A DNA stretch of 64,000 bases. It comes from Lachnospiraceae bacterium. GTDB taxonomy: Bacteria; Bacillota; Clostridia; Lachnospirales; Lachnospiraceae. The notes beneath the pieces are model-generated. The model was not told where the DNA came from, ran no database searches, and saw only the letters and a list, made by a program, of their open reading frames with translations. The stretch is taken from assembly GCA_021153185.1 (NCBI GenBank), contig JAGKTY010000008.1:11056-75055 (forward strand), written 5' to 3'. Positions 57,047-64,000 of this stretch are shown here, piece after piece (position 1 is the first letter of the stretch; the number at the start of each line of letters is the position of its first letter). The position numbers and the translations under genes are program-made.

Positions 57047-57385
57047 ATGAAATTTTCTAAGTCCCTTAAAAAAAACAGTGATTTCAGATATGTTTATCAA
57101 AATGGCAAATCGTTTGCCAACCGATATTATGTGATGTATGTGTTAGAAAACAATCAGGATAAAAATTATCTTGGAATATCTGTTAGTAAAAAAGTCGGAA
57201 ACAGTGTTGTCAGACATCATATCTGCAGACTGGTCCGCGAAGCTTACCGACTACATGAAGAAATGTTTAATAGTGGTTTAAACATTGTAGTCGTTGCTAG
57301 AAAGAGTGCAAAGGATGTTAGTTACCAGGAAACAGAGCGTGCACTATTACATCTTGCAAAGCTTCATCATATATTGGTGGAGTAA
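57047..57385 (+). CDS. rnpA: ribonuclease P protein component
   Basis: A 112-residue protein that, with the RNA subunit (not in this window), matures the 5' end of tRNAs. The start is MKFSKSLKKNSDFRYVYQNG; the signature is NSVVRHHICRLVREAYRL; both are family-typical, with the variant RHHICRLVRE of the usual RNRIKRLLRE. Length is normal. It lies 42 bp after rpmH and 11 bp before yidD. Confidence 0.95.
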   Translation: MKFSKSLKKNSDFRYVYQNGKSFANRYYVMYVLENNQDKNYLGISVSKKVGNSVVRHHICRLVREAYRLHEEMFNSGLNIVVVARKSAKDVSYQETERALLHLAKLHHILVE

Positions 57386-57396
57386 TATTAGAATAT

Positions 57397-57606
57397 ATGA
57401 AACGATTATTCATTGTGTTAATAAAATTCTATAAAAAATATATTTCTCCAATGAAAACAACCAAATGTCCTTATTTTCCAAGCTGTTCTGATTATGGATT
57501 AGAAGCAATACAGAAATATGGTGCGTTAAAAGGAGGACTTATGGCATGTTGGAGAATATTAAGATGTAATCCTTTTTCAAAAGGAGGATATGATCCGGTT
57601 CCATAA
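57397..57606 (+). CDS. yidD: membrane protein insertion efficiency factor YidD
   Basis: A 69-residue protein with an N-terminal amphipathic segment (RLFIVLIKFYKKYISP) and the three-Cys family pattern CPYFPSCSDYGLEAI, then CWRILRCNPFSKGGYDPVP. It is thought to aid YidC-dependent insertion. It lies between rnpA and yidC, as expected. Confidence 0.96.
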   Translation: MKRLFIVLIKFYKKYISPMKTTKCPYFPSCSDYGLEAIQKYGALKGGLMACWRILRCNPFSKGGYDPVP

Positions 57607-57625
57607 AAATGATTGGAGGACGTAG

Positions 57626-58918
57626 ATGTTAAATATCTTATTAACGAAAGACTCTACTCCTATTATAGGACAAATAACGACATTGCTCGGTTATTTGATG
57701 AATGGAATTTTCAAATTATTAAGTGCAATCGGAATTCCAAATATAGGTCTTTCTATTATTATTTTAACATTGATTGTTTATCTTTGTATGATGCCTCTTA
57801 CAATTAAACAGCAGAAGTTCTCAAAGCTTTCTGCCAAAATGAATCCTGAGCTTCAGGCAATTCAGGCAAAATACAAAAATAAAAAAGATAATGATTCAAT
57901 GATGGCTATGAATGAAGAAACACAACGTGTTTATAAAAAATACGGTGTTTCTCCGACAGGAAGTTGTCTTCAGCTTATTATTCAGCTTCCTATTATGTGG
58001 GCACTTTATCGTGTAATTTACAATATGCCTGCATATGTACCAAGCATTAAAAGTGTTTTCTCAGGTTTGGTAAATCAACTTGTAAAGCAAAACGGCGTGG
58101 TAGAAGTACTGAAAACATTTAAAAATGCCAGTATGTACTCAAAGCAGTTTGAAAATGAAGCATTTGGTAACGCTTCAGAATACATGAAAAATACATTTAT
58201 TGATGTATTAAACAAAGCTTCTTCTACAGAATGGGATTTGCTTGCCGATAAATTTCCTAGTTTAGCACAGGATATTCATGCAACGTATGAGCATTTATCA
58301 AGCTATAACTATTTCTTAGGACTCAATATCGGTAACTCACCGTCAGTTATTTTGAAGGATGCATTAAAAACAGGTTCTGTTGCACTTATGATTGGAGCAA
58401 TTCTCGTTCCTGTTTTGGCTGCACTGACTCAGTATATTGGTATTAAACTTGCTCCACAGCCGGAACAGTCAGATAACGAACAGGCCAATGCAATGGCACA
58501 GTCCATGAAGACAATGAATTTGACGATGCCAATTATGTCAGCTGTATTTTGTTATACATTGCCAACCGGTATGGGTATCTACTGGATTGCCGGTGCTGTC
58601 ATTCGTGGAATTCAGCAGGTTATTATCAACAAACATATCGATAAAATTGATTTTGATGAAGTGATTCGCAAAAATACAGAAAAAATGGAAAATGAAGCAC
58701 GTAAAAAAGGTGTTTCCCAAAGTACACTTGTGAATGCTGCAAACAGAAATACCAAATCAATTTCATCAAGAGCAGGATATTCAAATGGCATGAGCCAGAA
58801 AGAAAAAGAAGAAGCTTACCAGAGAGCAATGGAAGCAAGAATAAATGCAAAACCGGGCAGTATCGCTGCAAAGGCTGCAAAAGTACAAGAATACAATAAC
58901 CGTAATAATGGTAAATAG
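57626..58918 (+). CDS. yidC: membrane protein insertase YidC/OxaI family
   Basis: A 430-residue insertase. Membrane spans are near residues 20-60 (TTLLGYLMNGIFKLL, IGLSIIILTLIVYLCMM), about 115-135 (CLQLIIQLPIMWALYRVI), about 250-280, and about 300-330. The hydrophilic C-terminal tail is Lys-rich (about 345-430) and may bind ribosomes. There is no lipobox at the N-terminus, unlike Bacillus SpoIIIJ; the protein starts MLNILLTKDSTPI. An insertion of about 100 residues between the second and third spans (KNASMYSKQFENEAFGNASEYM in part) is longer than in Bacillus. Ribosome site TGGAGG. Next gene is jag. Confidence 0.94.
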   Translation: MLNILLTKDSTPIIGQITTLLGYLMNGIFKLLSAIGIPNIGLSIIILTLIVYLCMMPLTIKQQKFSKLSAKMNPELQAIQAKYKNKKDNDSMMAMNEETQRVYKKYGVSPTGSCLQLIIQLPIMWALYRVIYNMPAYVPSIKSVFSGLVNQLVKQNGVVEVLKTFKNASMYSKQFENEAFGNASEYMKNTFIDVLNKASSTEWDLLADKFPSLAQDIHATYEHLSSYNYFLGLNIGNSPSVILKDALKTGSVALMIGAILVPVLAALTQYIGIKLAPQPEQSDNEQANAMAQSMKTMNLTMPIMSAVFCYTLPTGMGIYWIAGAVIRGIQQVIINKHIDKIDFDEVIRKNTEKMENEARKKGVSQSTLVNAANRNTKSISSRAGYSNGMSQKEKEEAYQRAMEARINAKPGSIAAKAAKVQEYNNRNNGK

Positions 58919-58928
58919 GAGTATTAGA

Positions 58929-59561
58929 ATGGAATTTATTGAAGTTTCAGCAAAAACTGTGAATGATGCCATTACTGAAGCTTGTCAGAAATTATCTGTA
59001 CCAAGCGAAAAATTAGAAATCGAAGTTGTTTCAGAAGGTTCAATCGGTTTCTTAGGTATTGGTTCAAAACAGGCAGTTATCAAAGTAAAAGTGAAAGAAG
59101 AAAAAAAATCAGTCGTTGAAGTAACAAATGAATTTTTAACAGATTTATTCAGATGTATGAACATCGCAGTTGTCATTAATGCCAAATACGATGAAAATGA
59201 AAAATCATTGGATATCGATTTGTCAGGCGATGACATGGGTGTTTTAATCGGTAAGAGAGGACAGACACTTGATTCAATCCAGTATCTGACATCCCTTGTT
59301 GTCAACAAAGATGCCGAGGATTACATCAGAGTTAAAGTTGATACAGAAAATTACAGAGAGCGTCGTAAACAGACACTTGAGAATCTTGCGAAAAATATTT
59401 CTTACAAGGTAAAGAGAACAAGAAGACCTGTATCACTTGAGCCTATGAATCCGTATGAGAGAAGAATCATTCATTCTGCTCTTCAAAATGATAAATATGT
59501 AACAACACATTCTGAAGGTGAAGAACCATACAGAAAAGTCGTTGTAACATTAAAGAAATAA
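58929..59561 (+). CDS. khpB: RNA-binding protein Jag/KhpB
   Basis: A 210-residue protein with Jag_N (MEFIEVSAKTVNDAI; FLGIGSKQAVIKV, residues 1-55), a KH domain (GVLIGKRGQTLDSIQYL, about 115-135) and an R3H domain (about 150-210, with NISYKVKRTRRPVSL and RRIIHSALQN). KhpA/KhpB complexes bind RNAs and affect cell division in Bacillota. The start 58929 has AGGAG upstream; the longer frame to 58845 lies within the yidC end. It is followed by a 15-bp hairpin. Confidence 0.93.
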   Translation: MEFIEVSAKTVNDAITEACQKLSVPSEKLEIEVVSEGSIGFLGIGSKQAVIKVKVKEEKKSVVEVTNEFLTDLFRCMNIAVVINAKYDENEKSLDIDLSGDDMGVLIGKRGQTLDSIQYLTSLVVNKDAEDYIRVKVDTENYRERRKQTLENLAKNISYKVKRTRRPVSLEPMNPYERRIIHSALQNDKYVTTHSEGEEPYRKVVVTLKK

Positions 59562-59571
59562 GTTTGCTATA

Positions 59572-59604
59572 AAGGTCAAAATCACTTTGTGGTTTTGGCC
59601 TTTC
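59572..59604 (+). terminator. hairpin between khpB and mnmE
   Basis: Arms AAAGGTCAAAATCAC and GTGGTTTTGGCCTTT (two G-U pairs) with a TTT loop. The Ts lie within the stem and the mnmE ribosome site follows at once, so it may be a partial terminator. Confidence 0.55.
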
Positions 59605-59619
59605 TTAAAAGGGGTAAGT

Positions 59620-61035
59620 ATGAGAAAAGATACCATTGCAGCAATTGCAACAGCGATGTCCGATTCCGGTATTTCCATCATCAGGGTAAGTGGTGAAGAT
59701 GCAATTCCGATTGTGAACCGTATTTTTTTTACAAAAGGTCATAAACAGATTTTGTCAGAAGCAGAAAGTCATACAATTCATTATGGCTTTATTTATGACG
59801 GAGAATATAAAATTGATGAAGTCATGGTTTCTGTTATGAAAGCGCCAAGAAGCTTTACGACAGAAGATGTTGTGGAAATTAACTGCCATGGTGGTGTCTT
59901 AGTTACGAACAAAGTATTAGAAACTGTGATAAAAAATGGCGCCAGAATTGCTGATCCCGGCGAATTTACAATGCGTGCTTTTTTAAATGGACGCATTGAT
60001 TTATCAAAAGCGGAAGCAATTATGGATTTGATTCATGCAAAAAGTGAGTATGCGCTTAAAAATTCCATGAATCAATTATCCGGTAGTGTTGCTAATATCA
60101 TCAAAAATTTACGTGAGCAGCTCATTTATGAGATTGCTTTTATTGAATCGGCTTTGGATGATCCGGAGCATATTAGTTTAGAAGGATATGAAGACAAGCT
60201 GTCAAAAGTTAACGATGGCTTACTTTTTGAAATAGATAAATTGATTGAATCCGCACATGATGGTATGTTATTAAAAGAAGGAATTAACACTGTCATTGTC
60301 GGAAAACCAAATGTCGGAAAATCATCTTTCTTAAATGCATTAATAGGAAAAGAAAGAGCGATTGTGACAGATATAGAGGGGACGACCAGAGATGCCCTTA
60401 TGGAAACGGTCAAAATCAAGGATATCTTACTCAATATCATTGATACGGCAGGAATTCGTGAAACAGAAGATATTGTTGAGCAAATTGGAGTGAATAAAGC
60501 AAAGGAATATGTAAAGGATGCTGATTTGTTAATTTATATTGTGGATTCCTCCAAAGAGCTTGATCAAAATGATTTTGATATTATGGAGATGCTCTATCAA
60601 CGAAAAAGTATTATTTTATTAAATAAAAATGATTTAGAGACAAAAATTGACGAAATTAGCATTGCACAATATTTAAAAGATATTTATAGTAAAAATAACG
60701 GGACATATAATAATGAAATTCCGATTATTAAAACTTCTATGTTAAATAAGGAAGGAATGGATTTATTTGAAAAAATTGTCATGGATTTATTCTTTAGTGG
60801 ACAGCTTAAAATTAATGATGAAGTATATATCACCAATATGCGTCATAAGGAAGCATTGATGGAGGCAGCTTCATCACTTCGTCTTGTCAGACAAAGTTTG
60901 GAAAATCATATGCCTGAAGATTTTTATTCAATTGATTTGATGAATGCATATACATCTTTGGGTTATATCTTAGGTGAAGAATTGGGAGATGATCTCGTTC
61001 AGGAAATCTTCTCAAAATTCTGTATGGGAAAATAA
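59620..61035 (+). CDS. mnmE: tRNA modification GTPase MnmE
   Basis: A 471-residue GTPase that works with MnmG to make cmnm5U34 in tRNAs. The N-terminal folate-binding domain starts DTIAAIATAMSDSGISIIRV; G1 is GKPNVGKS (228-235), G2 EGTTRD, G3 DTAGIR (275-280) and G4 NKND. The C-terminus FCMGK corresponds to the catalytic CxGK. Its start has AAAGGGG; the upstream in-frame GTG/ATG extension to 59587 runs through the hairpin and is not used. It is followed by mnmG after 10 bp. Confidence 0.97.
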   Translation: MRKDTIAAIATAMSDSGISIIRVSGEDAIPIVNRIFFTKGHKQILSEAESHTIHYGFIYDGEYKIDEVMVSVMKAPRSFTTEDVVEINCHGGVLVTNKVLETVIKNGARIADPGEFTMRAFLNGRIDLSKAEAIMDLIHAKSEYALKNSMNQLSGSVANIIKNLREQLIYEIAFIESALDDPEHISLEGYEDKLSKVNDGLLFEIDKLIESAHDGMLLKEGINTVIVGKPNVGKSSFLNALIGKERAIVTDIEGTTRDALMETVKIKDILLNIIDTAGIRETEDIVEQIGVNKAKEYVKDADLLIYIVDSSKELDQNDFDIMEMLYQRKSIILLNKNDLETKIDEISIAQYLKDIYSKNNGTYNNEIPIIKTSMLNKEGMDLFEKIVMDLFFSGQLKINDEVYITNMRHKEALMEAASSLRLVRQSLENHMPEDFYSIDLMNAYTSLGYILGEELGDDLVQEIFSKFCMGK

Positions 61036-61045
61036 GGAATTGATT

Positions 61046-62959
61046 ATGTTAGATATTAGAGATACAGTTGATGTTTGTGTCGTAGGTGCAGGTCATGCCG
61101 GTTGTGAAGCAGCACTTGCCTGTGCGAGACTTGGTTTAAAAACAGTCGTATTTACTGTCAGTGTAGACAGTATTGCACTTATGCCATGTAATCCAAATAT
61201 TGGAGGTTCTTCCAAAGGACATCTTGTTCGGGAACTGGATGCACTCGGCGGAGAGATGGGTAAAAATATTGATAAGACATTTATTCAATCAAAGATGTTG
61301 AATGTTTCGAAAGGACCGGCGGTTCATTCACTCAGAGCACAGGCTGATAAACAAGCATATACGAGACAAATGCGTTTTGTTTTGGAAAATCAGGAAAACC
61401 TGACAATCAAACAGGCAGAGGTTTGTAAAATTCTGTCCGAGAAAGATCCGGAAACCGGTAAACAAAAAGTTAGCGGTGTACAACTTTTTAACGGTGGTAT
61501 TTATCAGTGTAAGGCAGTGGTACTTTGTACAGGTACGTATCTGAATGCCAGATGTTTATGTGGTGAGTCAATCGATTATACAGGACCAAATGGACTGAAG
61601 TCTGCTACACATTTGACGGATAGTCTGGTGGAACTTGGTATTGAGATGCAGCGCTTTAAAACAGGTACGCCTGCGAGAATGGATAAACGTTCTCTTGATT
61701 TATCCAAGATGGAAGAACAATTTGGTGATGAGAGAGTCGTTCCATTTTCATTTAGTACCAATCCTGAAGATGTTCAAATTGATCAGGTTAGTTGTTATCT
61801 TACGTATACGAATGAGAAGACGCATGAAATCATCCGGGATAATTTAGACCGCTCTCCAATTTATGCAGGTATTATTGAAGGAACAGGTCCAAGGTATTGT
61901 CCATCTATTGAAGATAAGGTTGTAAAGTTTGCAGATAAAGAAAGACACCAGGTTTTTATAGAGCCGGAAGGTTTGTATACAAATGAGATGTATGTGGGTG
62001 GTATGTCATCATCACTTCCCGAAGATGTACAGCTTGCAATGTACCGGACAGTACCGGGAATGGAGCATTGTCAAATTGTCCGTCATGCTTATGCAATCGA
62101 ATATGACTGTATCAAACCGAATCAGTTACATCCATCACTAGGATTTAAAAATGTGATTGGTTTATATTCAGGTGGACAGTTTAATGGTAGTAGTGGTTAT
62201 GAGGAAGCAGCCAGTCAAGGTTTGGTGGCCGGAATTAATGCTGCAAGATTTGTTCAGGGAAAAGAGCCAATGATTATTGATCGTTCAGAAGGATATATTG
62301 GTGTGCTTATTGATGATCTTGTTACCAAAGAAAATTTGGAACCATATCGTATGATGACTTCCAGATCTGAGTACCGTTTATTATTGAGACAAGACAATGC
62401 TGATTTACGTCTTCGTAAAAAAGGATATGAAGTCGGTCTCATTACGAAAGAACAATACGAATATGTATTACAAAAAGAAAAGCTGATTGAACAAGAAGTA
62501 GAAAGACTTCATGCAACAACGATCGGTGCCAATAAAACGATACAAGCATTTCTTGAAAACAATAACAGCTCCAGTCTGAAGACAGCGACATCACTAGCGG
62601 AATTGATGTGCAGACCTGAATTAAATTATCGATTATTGGCAGACATTGATCCTGATAGACCGCTTTTATCAGATGATGTTATAGAGCAGGTTGAAATCAA
62701 TGTTAAATATGAAGGGTATATCAAAAGACAGGCAAAACAGGTTGAGACATTTAAGAAAATAGAAAATAAAAAGATACCGGCAGAAATTAATTATGATGAT
62801 GTTAATAGTCTTCGTCTTGAAGCAAGACAGAAATTGAAACAATATAAACCAATTTCTGTTGGACAGGCATCCCGTATTTCCGGTGTTTCACCTGCTGATA
62901 TTTCAATGTTGCTCATTTATTTAGAAACATATGATTATAAAGGAAATCATCATGAGTAA
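61046..62959 (+). CDS. mnmG: tRNA uridine-5-carboxymethylaminomethyl modification enzyme MnmG
   Basis: A 637-residue FAD enzyme and MnmE partner. The FAD motif is VVGAGHAGCEAALA (12-25); CNPNIGGSSKGHLVRELDALGG, in part, is the GidA signature; further sites are GLYSGGQFNGSSGYEEAA and the C-terminal domain with SVGQASRISGVSPADISMLL. The start at 61046 has AAGGAATTGATT; the longer frame is within mnmE. The stop overlaps rsmG by 8 bp. The trio mnmE-mnmG-rsmG is common next to oriC. Confidence 0.97.
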   Translation: MLDIRDTVDVCVVGAGHAGCEAALACARLGLKTVVFTVSVDSIALMPCNPNIGGSSKGHLVRELDALGGEMGKNIDKTFIQSKMLNVSKGPAVHSLRAQADKQAYTRQMRFVLENQENLTIKQAEVCKILSEKDPETGKQKVSGVQLFNGGIYQCKAVVLCTGTYLNARCLCGESIDYTGPNGLKSATHLTDSLVELGIEMQRFKTGTPARMDKRSLDLSKMEEQFGDERVVPFSFSTNPEDVQIDQVSCYLTYTNEKTHEIIRDNLDRSPIYAGIIEGTGPRYCPSIEDKVVKFADKERHQVFIEPEGLYTNEMYVGGMSSSLPEDVQLAMYRTVPGMEHCQIVRHAYAIEYDCIKPNQLHPSLGFKNVIGLYSGGQFNGSSGYEEAASQGLVAGINAARFVQGKEPMIIDRSEGYIGVLIDDLVTKENLEPYRMMTSRSEYRLLLRQDNADLRLRKKGYEVGLITKEQYEYVLQKEKLIEQEVERLHATTIGANKTIQAFLENNNSSSLKTATSLAELMCRPELNYRLLADIDPDRPLLSDDVIEQVEINVKYEGYIKRQAKQVETFKKIENKKIPAEINYDDVNSLRLEARQKLKQYKPISVGQASRISGVSPADISMLLIYLETYDYKGNHHE

Positions 62960-63719
62960 ATATGATTTTTCATTATTAGAAAAACGTTTAGAACAATTTG
63001 GTATTGTATTATCAACAAATCAGATTGCACAGTTTGAGACATATTATGAATTGCTTATCGAGTGGAATGAATTTATGAACTTAACGGCAATTACCGAGTT
63101 TGAAGAGGTGTTAATCAAACATTTCTTAGATAGTGTTTCATTATGCAAAGCGATTGATTTATCGGATAAACAATATAAGGTTTTAGACTTAGGTACCGGT
63201 GCCGGTTTTCCGGGTATTCCTTTAAAAATTGTTTTTCCTGATTTAAAGATTACATTGTTAGATTCTTTAAACAAACGTATTAAATTTTTGAATCATGTTA
63301 TTGATACGATTGGGTTAGAACATATAGAAGCAATTCATGGTAGAGCAGAAGATTTTGCAAAACAGGATTGTTATAGACAACAATATGATATCGTTGTCTC
63401 TCGTGCAGTTGCAAATCTTTCTACCTTATCGGAATACTGTTTGCCTTATGTAAAAATGAATGGTTTGTTTATTCCATATAAATCTGAAAATCTACAGAAG
63501 AATACGATTGAAACCAAAAAAGGAAATCTCTCTGAAATGGAAGTAGCAAAAAAAGCATTATCTATTTTGGGAGGAGAGGTAGTAGAACAAATTGAATTTT
63601 ATTTACCTGATACGGATATTTATAGAAACCTTGTTATGATCCGTAAAGTAAAGGACACAAATAAAAAATATCCTAGAAAAGCGGGTTTACCATCAAAAGA
63701 ACCACTATGTTTCACGTGA
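62952..63719 (+). CDS. rsmG: 16S rRNA (guanine(527)-N7)-methyltransferase
   Basis: A 255-residue methyltransferase (GidB). The AdoMet motif is VLDLGTGAGFPGIPLKI, followed by LLDSLNKRIKFLNH and VVSRAVANLSTL, as in RsmG, which methylates G527 of 16S rRNA. The start at 62952 has AAAGGAAATC upstream and overlaps the mnmG end. The C-terminus CFT and stop TGA lie inside parS1 (63708-63723), so the last residues are shaped by the site. Confidence 0.95.
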   Translation: MSKYDFSLLEKRLEQFGIVLSTNQIAQFETYYELLIEWNEFMNLTAITEFEEVLIKHFLDSVSLCKAIDLSDKQYKVLDLGTGAGFPGIPLKIVFPDLKITLLDSLNKRIKFLNHVIDTIGLEHIEAIHGRAEDFAKQDCYRQQYDIVVSRAVANLSTLSEYCLPYVKMNGLFIPYKSENLQKNTIETKKGNLSEMEVAKKALSILGGEVVEQIEFYLPDTDIYRNLVMIRKVKDTNKKYPRKAGLPSKEPLCFT

Positions 63720-63723
63720 AACA
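63708..63723. promoter_or_regulatory. parS site 1
   Basis: TGTTTCACGTGAAACA, identical to the Bacillota ParB (Spo0J) consensus, a perfect 16-bp palindrome. It contains the rsmG stop codon (63717-63719). ParB loads here to form the partition complex. Confidence 0.95.
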
Positions 63724-63756
63724 TAGTATAATAAACTAAATAGTAACACAATATAA

Positions 63757-63772
63757 TGTTTCACGTGAAACA
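63757..63772. promoter_or_regulatory. parS site 2
   Basis: TGTTTCACGTGAAACA, identical to site 1, with centres 49 bp apart. Two degenerate half sites CGTGAAACAT follow at 63801-63810 and 63834-63843. The remaining 63773-63880 is AT-rich without a gene. Confidence 0.95.
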
Positions 63773-63882
63773 ATCCGACCCTAGATATTGGATAAATTTC
63801 CGTGAAACATTTTTTATTATACAGAAAATTTAGCGTGAAACATTTAAAATAATTAAGTTTGAAACAAAGTATTCGCCCTTAC

Positions 63883-63998
63883 CTATATATCTGCTTGCAG
63901 ACACGCTCTCGCTTGAACCTCGGCGTAGCGGTACATAAGGCTACAAAGAACGTAGCCTAAGTACCGACGCCTCGCTACAGTCTTAAGCAGATATATAG
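63883..63998. repeat. 116-bp imperfect palindrome at the right end of the window
   Basis: Outer arms CTATATATCTGCTT (63883-63896) and AAGCAGATATATAG (63985-63998) pair perfectly. Inner arms AGAC/GTCT and GGTAC..GGCTAC with GTAGCC..GTACC pair around a 7-base AAAGAAC loop, leaving a bulged CTCTCGCTTGAACCT segment. No coding frame. It may be a MITE-like or structural element; the family is not recognised, and sequence past 64000 is unseen. Confidence 0.6.
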
Positions 63999-64000
63999 AT

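Noticed and set aside
1..64000. CRISPR arrays, rRNA genes, prophage
   Set aside because: No regularly spaced repeats, no 16S/23S-like sequence and no phage structural genes were seen.

Overview
The window reads as a chromosomal segment around the replication origin of a spore-lineage member of the Clostridia, most likely Lachnospiraceae. The reasons are the order rsmG-mnmG-mnmE-jag-yidC-yidD-rnpA-rpmH / oriC / dnaA-dnaN-yaaA-recF-gyrB-gyrA, the Bacillota block hup-rqcP-yabP-yabQ-divIC-spoIIE-tilS-hpt-ftsH, two perfect parS sites and moderate-to-low G+C. The genus cannot be fixed from the sequence alone.

Layout from the left. Positions 1-7.1 kb hold a partial trmL, an AIR-synthase-like gene, a VanW-family wall protein, a 33-residue membrane peptide, a DEDD exonuclease, a B12/radical-SAM protein and an HD-GYP protein. 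7.3-11.6 kb holds a DHH phosphoesterase, a histidine kinase/response regulator pair and a DUF975 membrane protein, whose promoter carries tandem 11-bp repeats. 11.8-12.3 kb holds a structured inverted-repeat element and four tRNA genes (Tyr, Leu, Phe, Gly). 12.4-21.6 kb holds a GH13 amylase, then ftsH-hpt-tilS-spoIIE and divIC-yabQ-yabP-rqcP-hup. 21.7-33.4 kb holds a PEGA lipoprotein, a CotS-like kinase, cca, an amidase lipoprotein, ackA, proS, an AGCS symporter, a YtvI-like protein and a pseudouridine synthase.

33.5-45.7 kb holds a zinc-ribbon protein, a second two-component system, ahcY with a 2-hydroxyacid dehydrogenase, then a rightward block (pgi, a TSCPD protein, murG, an acyltransferase-hydrolase fusion), an AGE-family epimerase and a DUF1905/C39-like fusion. 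45.9-47.6 kb is accessory: the 3' remnant of an FtsX-type permease gene and an IS91-like Y2 rolling-circle transposase with a small acidic ORF. 47.6-56.3 kb is gyrA to dnaA, oriC lies at about 56.3-56.8 kb, and rpmH to rsmG plus parS sites fill the right end.

Gene direction diverges at oriC, so almost all genes are co-oriented with the inferred replication forks. Exceptions on the left arm are the 2.9 kb and 33.5 kb genes, the pgi-murG-acyltransferase block and the IS91-like insertion. Replication initiation (dnaA, oriC boxes), segregation (parS), supercoiling (gyrAB), translation (rpmH, tRNA modification and maturation), membrane protein insertion (yidC) and sporulation/division genes are clustered. 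No complete unknown multi-gene system is evident. The most unusual signals are a 149-bp structured inverted-repeat element whose half also lies in the dnaA leader, two odd protein fusions, promoter-proximal hairpins upstream of proS and the AGCS symporter, a spoIIE gene without its membrane domain, and a parS site that contains the rsmG stop codon.
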